64,000 bases of DNA from Phytoseiulus persimilis (GCA_037576195.1 CM075102.1:44326745-44390744); one strand, 5' to 3'. Shown: positions 12,493 through 24,371, counted from the first letter of the stretch. The notes: generated from the letters alone by a model not told the origin. Program-made: numbers and translations.

Positions 12493-14669
12493 TTAGAATC
12501 TCGTTGTCGGGCTGCAGCCTCGCGGACTGAAAGCTGCAGAATGGATATCGTCCGCGTATGGAAGGTGGTTGTCTATTTTGCTGATATAACGTTCCTCCTC
12601 CTTGAAGCTGACCCCCATTATTGTTGGTGACCGCACCATCATCATCCGGGCATCCCCTCCCTCGTGAGGAAGACTCGCGTTGTACCGAAGCATGCCGCTC
12701 ATAGGAGATGTCGCGGGATTCATGTCCATGGTTCTTTCAAGGCGAGAGGAATCATTAGATATACGCGGCTCGTTCCCTTGTACTCTCATCGGGCTCGGTA
12801 TCTCTTGCGCGCCTATCGACTTCGTGGATAGCGTTGAAACACGCACTTACGCCTCGTACGTCTGCAGTTGCTGACTGCCTCTCCGATTCGCCTTCTTCGC
12901 CTGAACTCCGGCGGGATTTTCCGTCTGTTTCCGACGCCGGCGCTGCTTCGCCACCGGCTTTTGGAAACCTGGAAGGAGTTCCTCGCAAATTATCTCGGGA
13001 ATTCTGCAGTATGCTCCCAGCTACGAACACTAGTCGTCAGCCAAACATTCACAGTCCGTCGTTCGGACATGCGGGAATTATCGAGCGATCGCCGCGAGAA
13101 GACGTGGCCGCGCGATCGAGAATTCTTTCTACGCACCTGATTCTGCAATTCGATCGATCACCTGTGGCATATCGATGGTGGGTGGACTCGGCCTGCCGTT
13201 CGGTTGACGCTCTGGAATTGGGTTTACTTGTTTGTAGGAGCACTTGCGCGTTATCATCGAATCTCGATGACTTATGTCTGATAGGGTAATCAGTGGATTG
13301 CCCTGATCTTGGGACTCACGGGCGATCTGTTGGGTTCTCTCGAAAACAGCATGACGCAGAGTCTCCTGAGGAGGTAGGCCCGTCTGCTTCTGTCGCGTCA
13401 TCAATTCCTGCATAGGACTGAGGATATGGCTCATCCTGAGGAAGCTGATCAGATTGTTTGGGAGACCGCCCCGAGTCAAGCTTGATTGACATGCCTGGGA
13501 GAAAAGAATATCGATTCAGGGAAACCTCAAGACTGTTCACCGAAGGGAACACGCCAACAACATTGGTGCTCCGAAAAACGCAAGGTGACCGCATTCGGAG
13601 TTCATGATCCCTCTCTCCAAGCCCAGTCTAATCTCGACCGAAACTCACCTCAACCCCGAAGTCTCGCGCGATTTGTCGTGGGATGAGCTCTTGATGATTC
13701 CTCACGGCGAAGCTGAAGGATTTGAATTGCTGAGATTGACTACCGAACTCGATGGAGAACCGGCAGTCCATGCGAACCATAGCGGTGAAGTCGTTGTTGA
13801 TCTTCCGTCCTTGATGAGGCAACGTGGCTGCAAAAGGATACCAATGTTCATCTTATCCTGAAAATCTCTTGGTTTTCTTCGGAGCAGAGACCAGCTCAGC
13901 ATATTGGATCAGTTCAAGTATCTCTTCGCATAAATGCGTGTGTTATAGAGAGCGAGAAAATGTTTCAAAATATCCTCACGTGTCGTTCCCGGCTCTTCCA
14001 AGGGCAGTACCGTTGTCACGTTGCCGTTCGGACAGTCGACAAGTACAGAATGTGAGAGGCTGTTGACGCTCACCACCTTGATATTATTCAGCAGGAACTG
14101 GAGCTCAGCGACGCTCTCGAGGTATGTCATGAAGAATTGAGGAATCAAATTCCGAGGGACTTTGAATTGATTCAGACCGTTCTCCAGACAGAACGAAATG
14201 CCGAGGAAGGCGCCCGGCTCGAAGTATTCGTCGGTGAAGGCGATCCATTGAGCGATTCCAGCAGCACCAGACTGGAAAAAAGATCGATTCAGATTTCTCT
14301 CCTTCGTGGGCGGTTCGAGTTCCGACCAAACGCATACCGATTGGGAATCTGCGGTTTGAGCTCGGCAGCCACGCTTAACTGTTTCGATAAGCTACTCGAT
14401 GAGCCCTGACTCACCCTTTTCATGTTGAGCAGCCTACGATTGATTTCACAAATTCTGTAGTCCAGGGAATAGGCGCTGAAATGAACACTCGAATTTACAC
14501 GAAGTTCTTCCTGGGTAACTTTTTCCCTGTCCCCGAATTCCCCGAATTTCCAGGTTCGGTTGGGTGAATAAGTAGCTTCTGATGCATAAGTCTCACAGAT
14601 CGCGGAAACTGGCATCCTCGAAGGAAATTGTATGGAGGAACGACCTCTCTGGCAGTGTAGCAGATCCAT
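12493..14669 (-). CDS. LDB/Chip-like: diverged LIM-domain-binding protein (LDB1/Chip family)
   Basis: Seven exons fit in phase: 14669-14415, 14271-13980, 13827-13649, 13494-13320, 13277-13137, 12968-12851 and 12793-12493, about 486 residues. Landmarks follow LDB order. DYRICEINRRL near residue 75 starts the dimerisation domain. Next come WIAFTDEYFEPGAFLGISFC and RNLIPQFF, then FSFAVRNHQELIPRQI near 230 and ILSPMQELMTRQK near 270. A basic KQRRRRKQ follows as nuclear signal. The LIM-interaction motif is at about 440-460 (VRSPTIMGVSFKEEERYISKI). LDB proteins dimerise and bridge LIM-homeodomain and GATA factors. Most donors are GTGAGT or GTAAGT; the last intron (57 nt) has a weak acceptor. The usual double Trp region is only partly kept and the overall match is low, so this may be a paralogue. 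The first exon may instead begin at 14475 with an unseen upstream exon. Confidence 0.82.
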
Positions 14670-16102
14670 GCCAATTAGCTATGTAGATCTCATTTCCTGG
14701 TACTTCCGCTCACCGTGGTAGTTGGCCCGAACAGTACCCCACTTGATCTTGGATATCGGGGGAAAGCTGACCGGATTTCGAAGCCCAAGAATTCGCAAAT
14801 TTTCTCGAATTTAAAACATCGTTTTCGCCATTTCGCGCCTGCGACGCCATGTTCGATCAGGTCTCACAAGATTACAGTTTCACGAATCCCGTTATACTCG
14901 GAGCACGACACGGAAGAAGATTAGACACCTAATGGCTCTGTGAGCATTGTTGATCGCACACACTTGGACACCATGTGCACATTCATGAGATCATTGCACC
15001 CGTGTAAGAATGTGCAGCTCCGGAGAGCGAAGACGTTGGGAGCCTTCGGCTGTTTGTTTTCGAGTGTGACCCGGTCGTAGCGGCAGAACACTTCGGGGTT
15101 CGCGTTCTGCCTGTACGAAGATTGGGGAAGGGGTCGAAATGAGTGAGAAGAGGCTTCTGGTCCCGTGTGCTCTCTTGTGGCGGCTGTGATGATGGTTTCG
15201 GCGTTGTGTCTATCCGCCGCCCGCGTCTACACACTTTTGATGCCCGAGAAATCGAAGCGTCTCTAAAGAATGCTCACTCTTCAAGGAGCATCAGCTTCGA
15301 AATCGCTCACTCTATGCTGGTTGTGTCCGTGGAAATGACGCACTCGAAAAAATAATTGGCAGGGGAACCAGAAGTGAACGCCGATCGTCGCACTGACTAG
15401 CTTATTACTCCTGAGCTGAATAATGTGATGAGCGTGGAAGCTTCCTCAGATCTCAATGAGCAGGGAACTCCGGAGCCTGAGCATAGTTTTCCTCTTCTCC
15501 CAGCATCGGATTTGATTTGAAATCCAGACCGGAGAATATCTATGTTTTTTTCTGTCTCTTTGAATTTATAATGCTTTCTTCGCCTGTTCCGAAGTTGATT
15601 GCGATGTTAACTGCTGTCTTTCGAGCTAGCGGTGGCTGAACATCCCACAATGGGAACTTGATATCCTCAACACCGATCGCTACGGGTTTGATGAATTGCT
15701 CTGAAAGTATTTGCAGAGCCTCCAAAGAAACCGGCCCGATCGGCTGAGCTCGTAACTCGCGAAGCTCTCAACCCATCAACTTCGGGTTTGAGATCGGAGC
15801 AGGCAAAAATGAAAATCAGGGGAGAGTTTCAGCTTATTTTCATGTTTGGCTGCTCCAGAGCCGACCGTGATCTGCCCGTGGCAGAAAGACAGAGAATGAA
15901 GAAGAAGTGCCACGGAATTCGTCGTTTAGTTTCATCCATTGACACAAAACCCTCATTCGCCATGAAAGGTTTCGTGCACGTGCCCATTGATCGCATCGTT
16001 GCACGTTTCTCTGTGAGCACCGTTCGTTTTGCAAGAGAAGCGAACCATTGCCTCGAGACGCAAACTCTGATCTTGCGCATAAACTGATGCGGAAAGATGT
16101 AC
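14670..16102. other. gap without firm gene
   Basis: Two minus-strand open stretches look mildly protein-like, about 15120-14935 and 15780-15540, but neither shows a domain or a consistent splice partner. I call nothing here. Confidence 0.35.
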
Positions 16103-17329
16103 TCACAATAGAACGTTCGGCGGGTGCCTGGGAGTCAACAGGCGTTTCACGGGTCCTACTTCAGAGGAAACTTTTTGCGACTGGAAAGAGATAACAGTTG
16201 AATCCGTAACACGATCATTGGTTGCCTGTTGGTACCTCGGAGGACTGCGACATTGCCAAATCGGGACGGAGTGTTGTCCAGCTTCCTCCCGAGAGGAGAT
16301 CATAACATGGTGCGTAGCTCCAACTGCATGGACCTGGCTTGCTCCGTTCTCACGTTGGCCAATTGCTTGTTGTGCAGTGAAGCCGCCGGACCCACTAACC
16401 GCTCCTCGAAGCGGGAGTGAATTCGGTCGAGGATTTCCACCCCCGATGTGACGACGAACCACAGAGGTAGATTCCCCTCGGATCGCTGAAACTTGTCGAG
16501 GAAACAATACCTGAGAGCCGAGTGAGTGATTTCCGAGGACTTGGGGAGCTCGATGGAGTGCAGGCTGTTGAATATTGACGGGATGTTGAATGATTGCTCT
16601 ACGTGGGTGGACCATTCCAGGTCTCGGAGTCATGCCCTGAAGATGGGTGGCGGAACTCGGGGGCATTGGCTTTCCCATGGGGCTTCTGTCCTGAAGAGCG
16701 TACTGACGAACGGAATCTGGTAAATACGGTCCAGCGTTCTTCGATGCGGCATTCTCCGGGGAGGGTAGACTTCTCTGACAACCTCCGCCGCTTCCACCGC
16801 TGGCGTATCCAGAAGAGTCTGGACTTGTGCCGGTTGGAGAGCGTACGCAGCTCGACACACTTCCCAGACTGCAGGCACTGATGTTGGGAGGTGACTCCTC
16901 CGAATAGCCATCGGCTCCCAAGACGCGGCCGTACAGATGGTGTTCTGGTGAAGACACCACTTGCTGGACAAAACGTCTCTCCGGAGCGGCTCCATGTTTG
17001 GGCATGGTCGTTGTTCCGAACCCTGAATTTGCGGTGTTCGTCCATGGCCGAAGAGTCGACGTCATCGGATGGCCTCCGTCGAACCGGGTTATCGTGCGCG
17101 AGATGGAGCTCGTTCCAGCGATCTGCGTGCTCGCGGATCCAGTGTGCGCTTGAGGGAACGGGTTCGCCCGCATACTCCCAATGCTCGAGCAGGAGCCGTA
17201 GGTCGCAGTGGCCGTGGGTTGAAGATTTGAGCCTTCCGTCACGCCACACATTGGAACGTCCTCACCTGCATTCAACTCGGCTTCGATATCGAAGTCGAGA
17301 TCCGGAAGTTCGCCTATATCCGCGGTCAT
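16103..17329 (-). CDS. family-X copy A: unrecognised protein, longest open copy
   Basis: One uninterrupted frame of 408 codons starts at an ATG. The N-terminus is acidic (PDLDFDIEAELNAGEDVPM). The middle is rich in Ser, Gly, Pro and Gln with SPDSSGYASGGSGG and SPENAASKNAG. The C-terminus has VPIWQCRSPPRYQQA, a PPxY-like motif. There is no DNA-binding or catalytic domain; the layout (acidic patch, low-complexity middle, possible WW-domain ligand) would suit a nuclear co-regulator, but that is a guess. Compared with copies B and E, the conserved upstream segment that starts at their ATG is present here but its ATG reads AAG and it has two in-frame stops, so translation could begin only at the internal Met at 17329. 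It may be a shortened functional protein or an early pseudogene. Confidence 0.6.
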   Translation of the reverse strand: MTADIGELPDLDFDIEAELNAGEDVPMCGVTEGSNLQPTATATYGSCSSIGSMRANPFPQAHTGSASTQIAGTSSISRTITRFDGGHPMTSTLRPWTNTANSGFGTTTMPKHGAAPERRFVQQVVSSPEHHLYGRVLGADGYSEESPPNISACSLGSVSSCVRSPTGTSPDSSGYASGGSGGGCQRSLPSPENAASKNAGPYLPDSVRQYALQDRSPMGKPMPPSSATHLQGMTPRPGMVHPRRAIIQHPVNIQQPALHRAPQVLGNHSLGSQVLFPRQVSAIRGESTSVVRRHIGGGNPRPNSLPLRGAVSGSGGFTAQQAIGQRENGASQVHAVGATHHVMISSREEAGQHSVPIWQCRSPPRYQQATNDRVTDSTVISFQSQKVSSEVGPVKRLLTPRHPPNVLL

Positions 17330-17339
17330 GTTGCTCGAG

Positions 17340-17960
17340 TGAAGTGCTCAACTTTAGGTTTCTGGAAGGCCTCCGTGCACGGTTGCTCGCTGATTTTCTG
17401 TCTTAGCTCTCTTCTATAATAAAACAGTTTAGTTATCAAGAGATTTCCACCGTTGTTCACGCTCCAAGCACGAGAATAGAGACCCAGCGAGTGGACTTCA
17501 ACTGTACTGCTTGATCCCGGAGATACAGGAAGTTTGTTCGAAAGTTGCCCACAATCACGCAGACTGGGAACGTGATTGTTCACTCTACCTCGGTGAAGCG
17601 CGTCGATCCACTGTTCGCAACCCACAGCTGTGAATGAAGAGCTCGCTCAGAGAACATGCACGTAGTTCTCAAACTTCCTCACCCTCTCGAATAAGCCTCC
17701 TCTCAGGAAACCAGCCGATTCCAAATTCTTTACAAACTGAAAGAGAGCTATCTAGAAGGCACATTCGTGGCATGCTGGGGTCGCTCTGTGCGGGTTGAAG
17801 CGCGAAACGCGGCCGTGCTTCAGCGGGAACCCCATCTAACATCGCTGCTCTCAAACTCGCCGCTCATTATACTGTGCAGTTATCGGGCGTTTGACTTTGA
17901 TACATTCAGGATCTCGTTCGGAGTCCGTGGAGGTGATTCCGTAGTTACGAATGATTGTTT
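17340..17960 (-). repeat. duplicated 5' flank of family-X (copy A)
   Basis: The upstream flank of copy A aligns over several hundred bases with the flank of copy B at about 24380-24800. Shared blocks include GATTTCCACCGTTG, GAGACCCAG and GAACATGCACGTAGTTCTC (17654-17672 and 24554-24572). Promoter and leader were therefore copied with the gene. Confidence 0.7.
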
Positions 17961-17998
17961 AGCATTTATCTGATGACACTGCCCGATAGTACCACCGG

Positions 17999-18367
17999 AT
18001 GGACTTATTGGACGATATAACACGCCACAGAGCTCCGCAGGGAATGGGTTTTTCCGTTCAATTCGTTCTGAGAATTCTCTTTCGGTGGGAACTGTTTGCG
18101 GACCGCGAGATTCGTAGACTCCAACGGAGTCGAGCTCAGCAGCACTTTTCCCCTTTGACTGCGAAAAGTACGGTCAGACCGACCTCGGAATCACCTCTAA
18201 AGACCTCGAGAAGTATGGTCAGACCGACACCGGAATCACCCCAGTCGACCGCGAAAAGCATGGTCGGATCAACCCCAGAACCATCGCCAAGGAATCAACG
18301 AAATCCTATGATTACGTCAAAATCACGGGAAATTTATGATTTGGACAATGATTGTGATCATAACTAG
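17999..18367 (+). CDS. hypothetical 122-residue ORF over the 45-bp repeat
   Basis: An ATG-started frame runs through the 45-bp tandem repeat and gives three degenerate copies of a Ser/Pro/Thr-rich 15-residue unit. A second plus-strand frame is also open across the repeat, where the unit reads like DPEKYGQIDLGITS. Because the unit length is divisible by three, both frames stay open automatically, so this is weak evidence for a gene. Confidence 0.2.
   Translation: MDLLDDITRHRAPQGMGFSVQFVLRILFRWELFADREIRRLQRSRAQQHFSPLTAKSTVRPTSESPLKTSRSMVRPTPESPQSTAKSMVGSTPEPSPRNQRNPMITSKSREIYDLDNDCDHN
18157..18291 (+). repeat. 45-bp tandem repeat, three units
   Basis: Units start at 18157, 18202 and 18247, exactly 45 bp apart. 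Each is built around GTATGGTCAGACCGAC or a close variant. Related units occur at 54287-54376 (-) and 55751-55795 (+). Confidence 0.85.
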
Positions 18368-18438
18368 GGCTTCCGAGAGGTCGCATTTTCAGGACCGCTA
18401 GCCCGCGGTGTATCATTTCATCGGATAGCCGCAATTGA

Positions 18439-18464
18439 AAGCCCGCGGCTGGAGAGCCGCGGGC
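18439..18464. repeat. perfect GC-rich hairpin
   Basis: AGCCCGCGGCT at 18439-18449 is the exact reverse complement of 18454-18464, separated by a four-base loop (GGAG). Further GCCCGCGG or CCGCGGGC motifs lie within 100 bp on both sides (around 18400 and 18511), so the hairpin sits in a small cluster of the same palindrome. Confidence 0.8.
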
Positions 18465-21400
18465 TCAAGTCCCTTGCTCGCGGGATCACGGCCTTGTTTC
18501 GAAATCAAAAGACCGCGGGCTAAGAATGCCCACACGCGTGATGTCATACGAGGCGTTTTTGATCAATTGCGGGCCTGAGGAGACTGCGGAGCGATCCTTT
18601 GGCAGCTTGAGCTCCAGCTTGAGAGTCAGGCTACCCCCCTGATATCGTCAAGGAACCATTTCATCTGCATACTTCATATTCCGATCACGTCCCGTGATAG
18701 CGGATACTATATGTGCTGTGCGGCATTACGGATCGAATGGTTCGATTGCAGGGATGGAGTATCTTCAAAAACACACTCCAGCTCTTCACTCTCTCGACGG
18801 ATCTCAACGAGGACACACTCTGTTGCGAAATTCCGCGCGCATACCTGATTCTCGATGTAACTCGTGAATCTGATTCGTACCGGGCTTGGTTTCCACTCCA
18901 CCGATCATGACCCGATCATTGTCCGATTTTCTGATCTCCTCCGCTTCTGGAGAAAACAATAGAGAAAACGCGGACCTTACTGCCTCCATTCGTTGCAAAA
19001 TGTTGAGCGCACCCTTCCTTTTTTTCGATGTAACTCGTGAACAGAGAATCTGATTGACTTGAAGCTTTCACCGGGGTCGGAGCCCGTGGTCGGGATGATT
19101 AATCCGTCGTTAGAGTCCCCGGATACTTTCTTCAGTGAGAGAAACACGGTGGATTGTTCGGAGTGTCGAATGTTCGCAACCAAGTGGATAGCTAGTTTAG
19201 ATGTCGATTCCGTCGAATATTGTGCTTTGTGGGCTCTTCCGAGTCATTACTCGCTCCTGAACAGAGCTCTGAATGTGAATTCCAGATTGTATATTAATTG
19301 AGCAGTGTGGAACATCTCTGCAAATTGTGCGGTTCCACTGCAGCCGCGGAATCAAGATCACCCACATTCCTAATATTACCCCTGATTCGAAAGCCGCGAC
19401 TGTGGGATCTTCGAAGAACCTACGAATCATGGATAGATCAAGACTTCGCCCAAGGCAGCGTGATGCAGCAACTGTTCAAGATGAGCAGTACAAGCTCTGT
19501 CGCTTCGGACCTTCCGAGGCCGATATGTCCGCTCCGCGATTGGAATTCGGGTCTTAGAGCTTTCGCGTCCACCACATACTTGCTTGAGAATCACTCCTCG
19601 GATCCTCGGCCCACGGTTACGGTGTGACTTCTGGGGGTACCACGGGCTTGCGGGCCCTGTTTCGGTCTTCGTGGCGCCCGGAAACTTGACTATCACTTAT
19701 AGTGTGGGGAATTTGATGATAGTTTTTTGAATAAATATGACAATGGTCGAGACGCAGCAGTTGCTATGGGATCTCGTGAACCCAGTCGAATCCTCGAGAG
19801 CAAGAGTGCCAACGATTGTCGGCTGACGCGAGGTCGGCACGACGAATCTTGTTGTCGCGACACCCAGCCCATCGTTCAGAATCGTCATCAAGAGGGAAGA
19901 AAAACCCATTCGCCGTGGAACGCCTTCCGAGCATGGCCCCGTTGAGCGGAATTTTGTAAGTTTCTCTGTGAACACGGTTCGCTTGTCTTCTGTAGGAGGA
20001 AGGGATCATAGCTTCGAGGGCCGCCAGCCATTCATCTCCATCCTCACTCAATGAGCGGATGATCGGCTGAGCATCGCGACGCGAGAATCTTGGTATAGCG
20101 TACAAGTGGGTGCACCCGCTGGGCCCGTACAGCGATTGCGCAGAGGAACGAGGTGTCATCATATCATTTATTCGTCCATCGGATCCTGTTTCTCTGTTTG
20201 CAGGAGGGCTCGCGATCGCTAACGTTCGGGTAACGACGGCTTTCAGGCTGTATTGAAACATCAACAAGGTTCAGGGTCGATCAGGAAGCTATTGGTGATG
20301 GGATTTCCGTGAACGGTTTCGGAAACCTAACATCGTGTACAGAAAATCGCTCATGGGGTCGCTGTGGAACGAAACCTCCGTGAAAGGCTGTGGATTTGGG
20401 GGGGGTAGGTGCGAGCTCCCGCTGATCATCAGTTCTTACCCACTTCTTTGTGTAGAGGGCTTCGAGTGTCACTCCCGTGAATTCCGCGCTGTGATTTCAT
20501 CATTGCCAAAAATAATTTCAGAGACTTCTGGGCGACGATTCCAGTACTCGGCTTTCGCTTCGCACTCGGGTCTCTACTACCTGCCTAATCCTAAACACTG
20601 GTCTCGTTACCTGCAGTTGGAAACAAAAAGAGTCTGGGCTCTCCATCTTCATCTAACCTGTTGAGAGCGGAATAACGTGAACGAATAACGGTCACCTAGA
20701 CTTGTTTCCAGGTTTCCGGCCTCTGAATCCTCGTTAATTACGTTGCGTCGAACCCCCAGCCCTTAACATGAACCTTGAGGAGTACAGTGATCATCACTGC
20801 GAGCTCTGAGCATGGTAGTAAGTTACTCCCAGTTGCCGGCTCTGAAGTAAAAGTGCGATCCGGAGTCCGATCGCTACTTCCATGCCCCTCGTACTTGAGT
20901 CCGGATATCGCATCCCCATTCCTGACCAAGAAATTCATGCGAGAAAACTTTCTCACGATGGAGAATATCGTCGCCGCTTGAGAGTCAATGGACATCTGAT
21001 TGATTGATCCACTAATCCATCCAGCACCGGCAGCCTCAGGCCGGCTATCCTGGTTGTCGCTAGCTCCCAGTCGCGTGACACTTGGCCTCTGTTTCCAATG
21101 ACCTGGAGTTATTCCCAGAAGTTCATCCCAGAAGTTCTTATTTTTCCGCAAAAAAACGGAATCAGATGATTTCTGAAACTCTGGCAACTTTTTCCCGGAG
21201 CTCAGACTCGCGAGGGATCTAACATTTTCGTGCTGCGAAACCACTACCCTTCTATTCGCTGATTCTGAACACTTGGTGACGACTGCTGTCTTCAGATCTC
21301 CGAGTTTTATGTAGTAGACTTCGGACGAGATGGTTCGACTCTCAGGGAGCAGGTCGAAAATCTCCAAGCCTGTGCGATTCCATCAACAACCAATGGCGTA

Positions 21401-22147
21401 TTCAGGAATTGCAGACGAAGAGGGACCTCCATGGGACGAGGTCGGACCCGGTCAGGTATTCATCCTGATGAATCGAGGGTGTCCATTGAGGGCGAGCAAA
21501 GCGAAAGGAGATTACCAATTAGAAACTCGGTCGCCACCGAGGGATGACTGCCTCGGACACGAAGTCCGACGGTTCGACGGAAAATTCATGGAATCCCCTC
21601 CCTGTATACGCCATTGTCAACAGCTCGGCATGACTTCTCTCCCATGAATTTCTTGCTCGAGGCGTGCCGGGTGCTTTAGAACCCTTGGGGACCTAGTTTT
21701 TCCTTTGTCTGCGAAACATTCTTGTCGAGCACCCATTTTTCCTCGCTACCGCTCAGCTTCCCGAAATGGATCGATCGAGTTCTTCCAGAGCAAGCCGTGG
21801 CGGGCATCGGTTTGTCTCTCCAGCTGGTTCCAGATGGCTCTGTGGCTTACTTCCGCTGCCGAGTCGATTTCTTGGATCATCATTGATGCGTTTAACTCGC
21901 CCAAACTGATGACTTCATCCGGTTCCACACCTTGAGGTTCCCAGACTGAAGCTCCAGACATTGAAGTTCCCAGACTTGGGGCAAGCGAGGCATTTCCGGA
22001 GTGCTAATGCTTTCGGTGCTTCAAGTGGAATTCGGAGCCCGCCATAGAACATCAGCGCGCAACTACTACGAGTGCAGACGGCTCTGGTGCGGAGCGCGGC
22101 AATTTCGAATCTGAAGTTCGAGAACCATTACGAACTTACCTGATAAG
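18465..22147. other. 3.7 kb without recognised gene
   Basis: The longest frame is minus 21367-20738 (209 codons, starting at TTG). It has no domain and could be chance or a decayed gene. A short dispersed repeat lies at 19763-19832. Confidence 0.35.
19763..19832 (+). repeat. dispersed 70-bp repeat, copy 1
   Basis: GCTATGG...ATC..GTGAACC..., a central AAGAGTGC block and a terminal GGCTGACGCGAG match 26299-26370 in the same orientation and spacing, with scattered differences. The origin is unknown; it is probably part of an old transposon. Confidence 0.55.
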
Positions 22148-22928
22148 CAGTGGACTCCGTTCAAGCGGTACACATCGGGACCAGACCATCCTGATCCGAT
22201 TAGGCGGAAAACAGAGAGAGGGTAACCCTGATACTGGATTTTGACTAATGATGTATTCATTCTAATTATAAGATCACGAGTGGCTCTTTAGGCGCTTAGG
22301 CTCATTGTTCCCGGGATGCCAAACCTAAGGCAACACGATGAAGCTCTCCCTGAACATACGATGGAATATCTGTGAGGCGATTGGGCTTCCAGTGCTTGAC
22401 GGAGAATTCATCAATTGGAATCCGTCTCTTCTTTGCCCTCGAGACTCTACGAAATAGTTGTAGGTGCAGGTCTAAAACTGAAGACGTTTGTGGACTTCCC
22501 TCCTCGAAATCTTGCATGAAGAACCGTTGAAGTAGTTCTATACTTTGCTCAGCTCAATGCACAGCTACAGGCTTTTCCGCCTCTCGGCACTCCTCTCCAT
22601 TTTCTGAACCAGAGTCACATAGCCTGAATCGCCGCGATTTCCTGGACGATCTCATCTTCGTGAGGGTTTCAATGGTGATACCTTGGAGCCTGACAAGCCC
22701 TCGTGACTGTAACGAAGTGATCCATTCGGCTATACGTTCCCCATCGCGAAAACTTCTCATTCTTTTATTTTGAGAGAAATTCCGCTCGTGACGAGATGAT
22801 CCGAATGAGCGGAGCCTTGTAACGATAAACCGGAGCGTTCCCTATTGAGAGAATCAGGGAATTCTACTTCTGATCCCAATAAGCGGATGATCCGATTATC
22901 CGGTGTTCCTATTAAGCGGAGTCCACTG
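22148..22928 (-). mobile_element. pogo/Tigger-like DNA transposon relic
   Basis: The left end starts CAGTGGACTCCGTTCAAGCGG and the right end, reverse-complemented, starts CAGTGGACTCCGCTTAATAGG: terminal inverted repeats with further similarity inside (ATCCTGATCCGATTAGGCGG against ATAATCGGATCATCC). TA dinucleotides lie near both ends. The minus strand between them encodes a broken transposase C-terminus: DEIVQEIAAIQAM, then an acidic SGSENGEECREAEK, then a helix IELLQRFFMQ, the order seen at the end of Tigger/pogo DDE transposases. Stops and frame breaks interrupt it, and the N-terminal DNA-binding and catalytic parts are absent. The element is 781 bp and non-autonomous. Confidence 0.65.
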
Positions 22929-23094
22929 TATTACATCATATTGCCACGGTGCGCTTGATCAATGAGATTTGTATTCCGGTCATATACACAAATAACATGG
23001 TTTTATTTTTATTATTATGAAAGATATCTTATTCATCAACATTTCTTTTTATGTTACAAACCCCGTTCGCGGGGCGAGTCCTCTCCACTAGTTA

Positions 23095-24371
23095 TTACAT
23101 CCTACGTGTTTTTTTTGGGGCAGACAATTGATTTTGGAAAACACGATTCCTGGTTGCCTCTTCGTAGGTCGGAGGATCGCGTCGTTCCCAAATCGGGAAT
23201 GAGCCATCCCCAACCTGCGCTCGTCTGCAGAACATACAATAGTTCACTCCGATTGCATTGCGGAGACTTGCTCCGCTCATGGCTGGAGAAACTCGCTGTT
23301 GCGCCATGACGTCGCCGGATCGTTGAATCGCTCCTCGCAGCGGGAGTGAATTCGGCCGAGAGACCCCGTTGTGATGAATTGCCATGGAAGGAGATTGCCC
23401 TTGGATTGGCACTACTTGTTGAGGAAACGATACCTGAGGGGCGGTTGAGGGATTGGCAGTGGCTCGAAGAGCTCCTGTTCCCCACCAATAATTCCTATAT
23501 TGATCAAGCGCAGGCGGATAAACGTTGAAAACAGGTTGATTGATTGCTCCGTGTGGGTAGAACAGTCCAGGTCTGGTCACCATGCTCTGGAGGTGGGAGT
23601 TGGAACTGGGGGGCACCGTGCCTTGTATAGGACTTCTGGTCTGATGAACGTACTGCTGACGTGCAGTATCTGGGAAATACGCTCCAGCGTTCTTCCAGGC
23701 GGCATTCTCCGGGACGGCGTAACTTTGTGGATAAACTCCACCACCACCGCTGCTAGCGTAACCAGAGGAGTCTGGACTTCCCACATAATAAGAGCTTAAG
23801 GAGCTCGACACAACACTCGGGCTGCGGGCATAAATGCTGGAAGACGAATCATCCGAATAGCCATCGGCTCCCAGGGCACTGCCGTACAGATGGTGTTCCG
23901 GTGAAGAGGCCACTTCCCGGGCAGAACGTCCTTCTGGAACGGCTCTTTGTTTGGTTATGCTCGTCGTTTCCAATCCTGAATCTCGCGTGTCAGCCCGGGG
24001 CTGCGACGTCGGAGTCATCGACTGACTTCGATCGAATCGGCCGATCGTGCTTTGCTCATGTGCCGCTATCGTGAGAGAGCTTCACCGCTGTGCATGCTCG
24101 CGGATCCAGTGCACGGTCGAGGGAACGAGTTCATCCACATACCTCCGGTGCTTGAGGAATGGCCGTGATCCGCAGTGGCAGTGGGCTTGAGATTCGATCC
24201 TCGCGTCGCATCCTGCATTCGAACATCCTCGCATGCCCTTAACTCGGCTTCAATGTCGAAGTTGAGAACCGGAAGTTCGCCTCTTTCTGTGGTCATGTTG
24301 TCCGAGTGGGCTGCTCCACGATCGGATTCTGAAGAGCCTCCATACACGGTGGTTTCCTGATTTCCTGACAT
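23095..24371 (-). pseudogene. family-X copy B, one frameshift
   Basis: Two frames together cover the family: 24371-24066 and 24018-23095. The first starts at the ancestral ATG and includes PVLNFDIEAELRACEDVRM; the second has SPDSSGYASSGGGG, SYAVPENAAWKNAG and near its end FPIWERRDPPTYEEA, a clean PPxY motif. Between them a stop and a one-base frame change replace what is continuous in copy A. Apart from this single break the copy is well kept, so it could be a very young pseudogene, an assembly error, or less likely a spliced or frameshifted gene. The function is unrecognised. Confidence 0.7.

Noticed and set aside
14935-15120. Minus-strand open stretch (NPEVFCRYDRVTLENK and onward) upstream of the LDB-like gene
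   Set aside because: Could be an upstream exon, but LDB proteins have no such region and no matching splice pair was found.
15540-15780. Minus-strand open stretch reading like a folded domain (LEALQILSEQFIKPVAIGV and onward)
   Set aside because: No ATG, no convincing donor before its stop, no recognised family; length is within chance expectation.
20738-21367. 209-codon minus-strand open frame
   Set aside because: Starts at TTG, has no domain, and one frame of this size is not surprising in 64 kb read in six frames.
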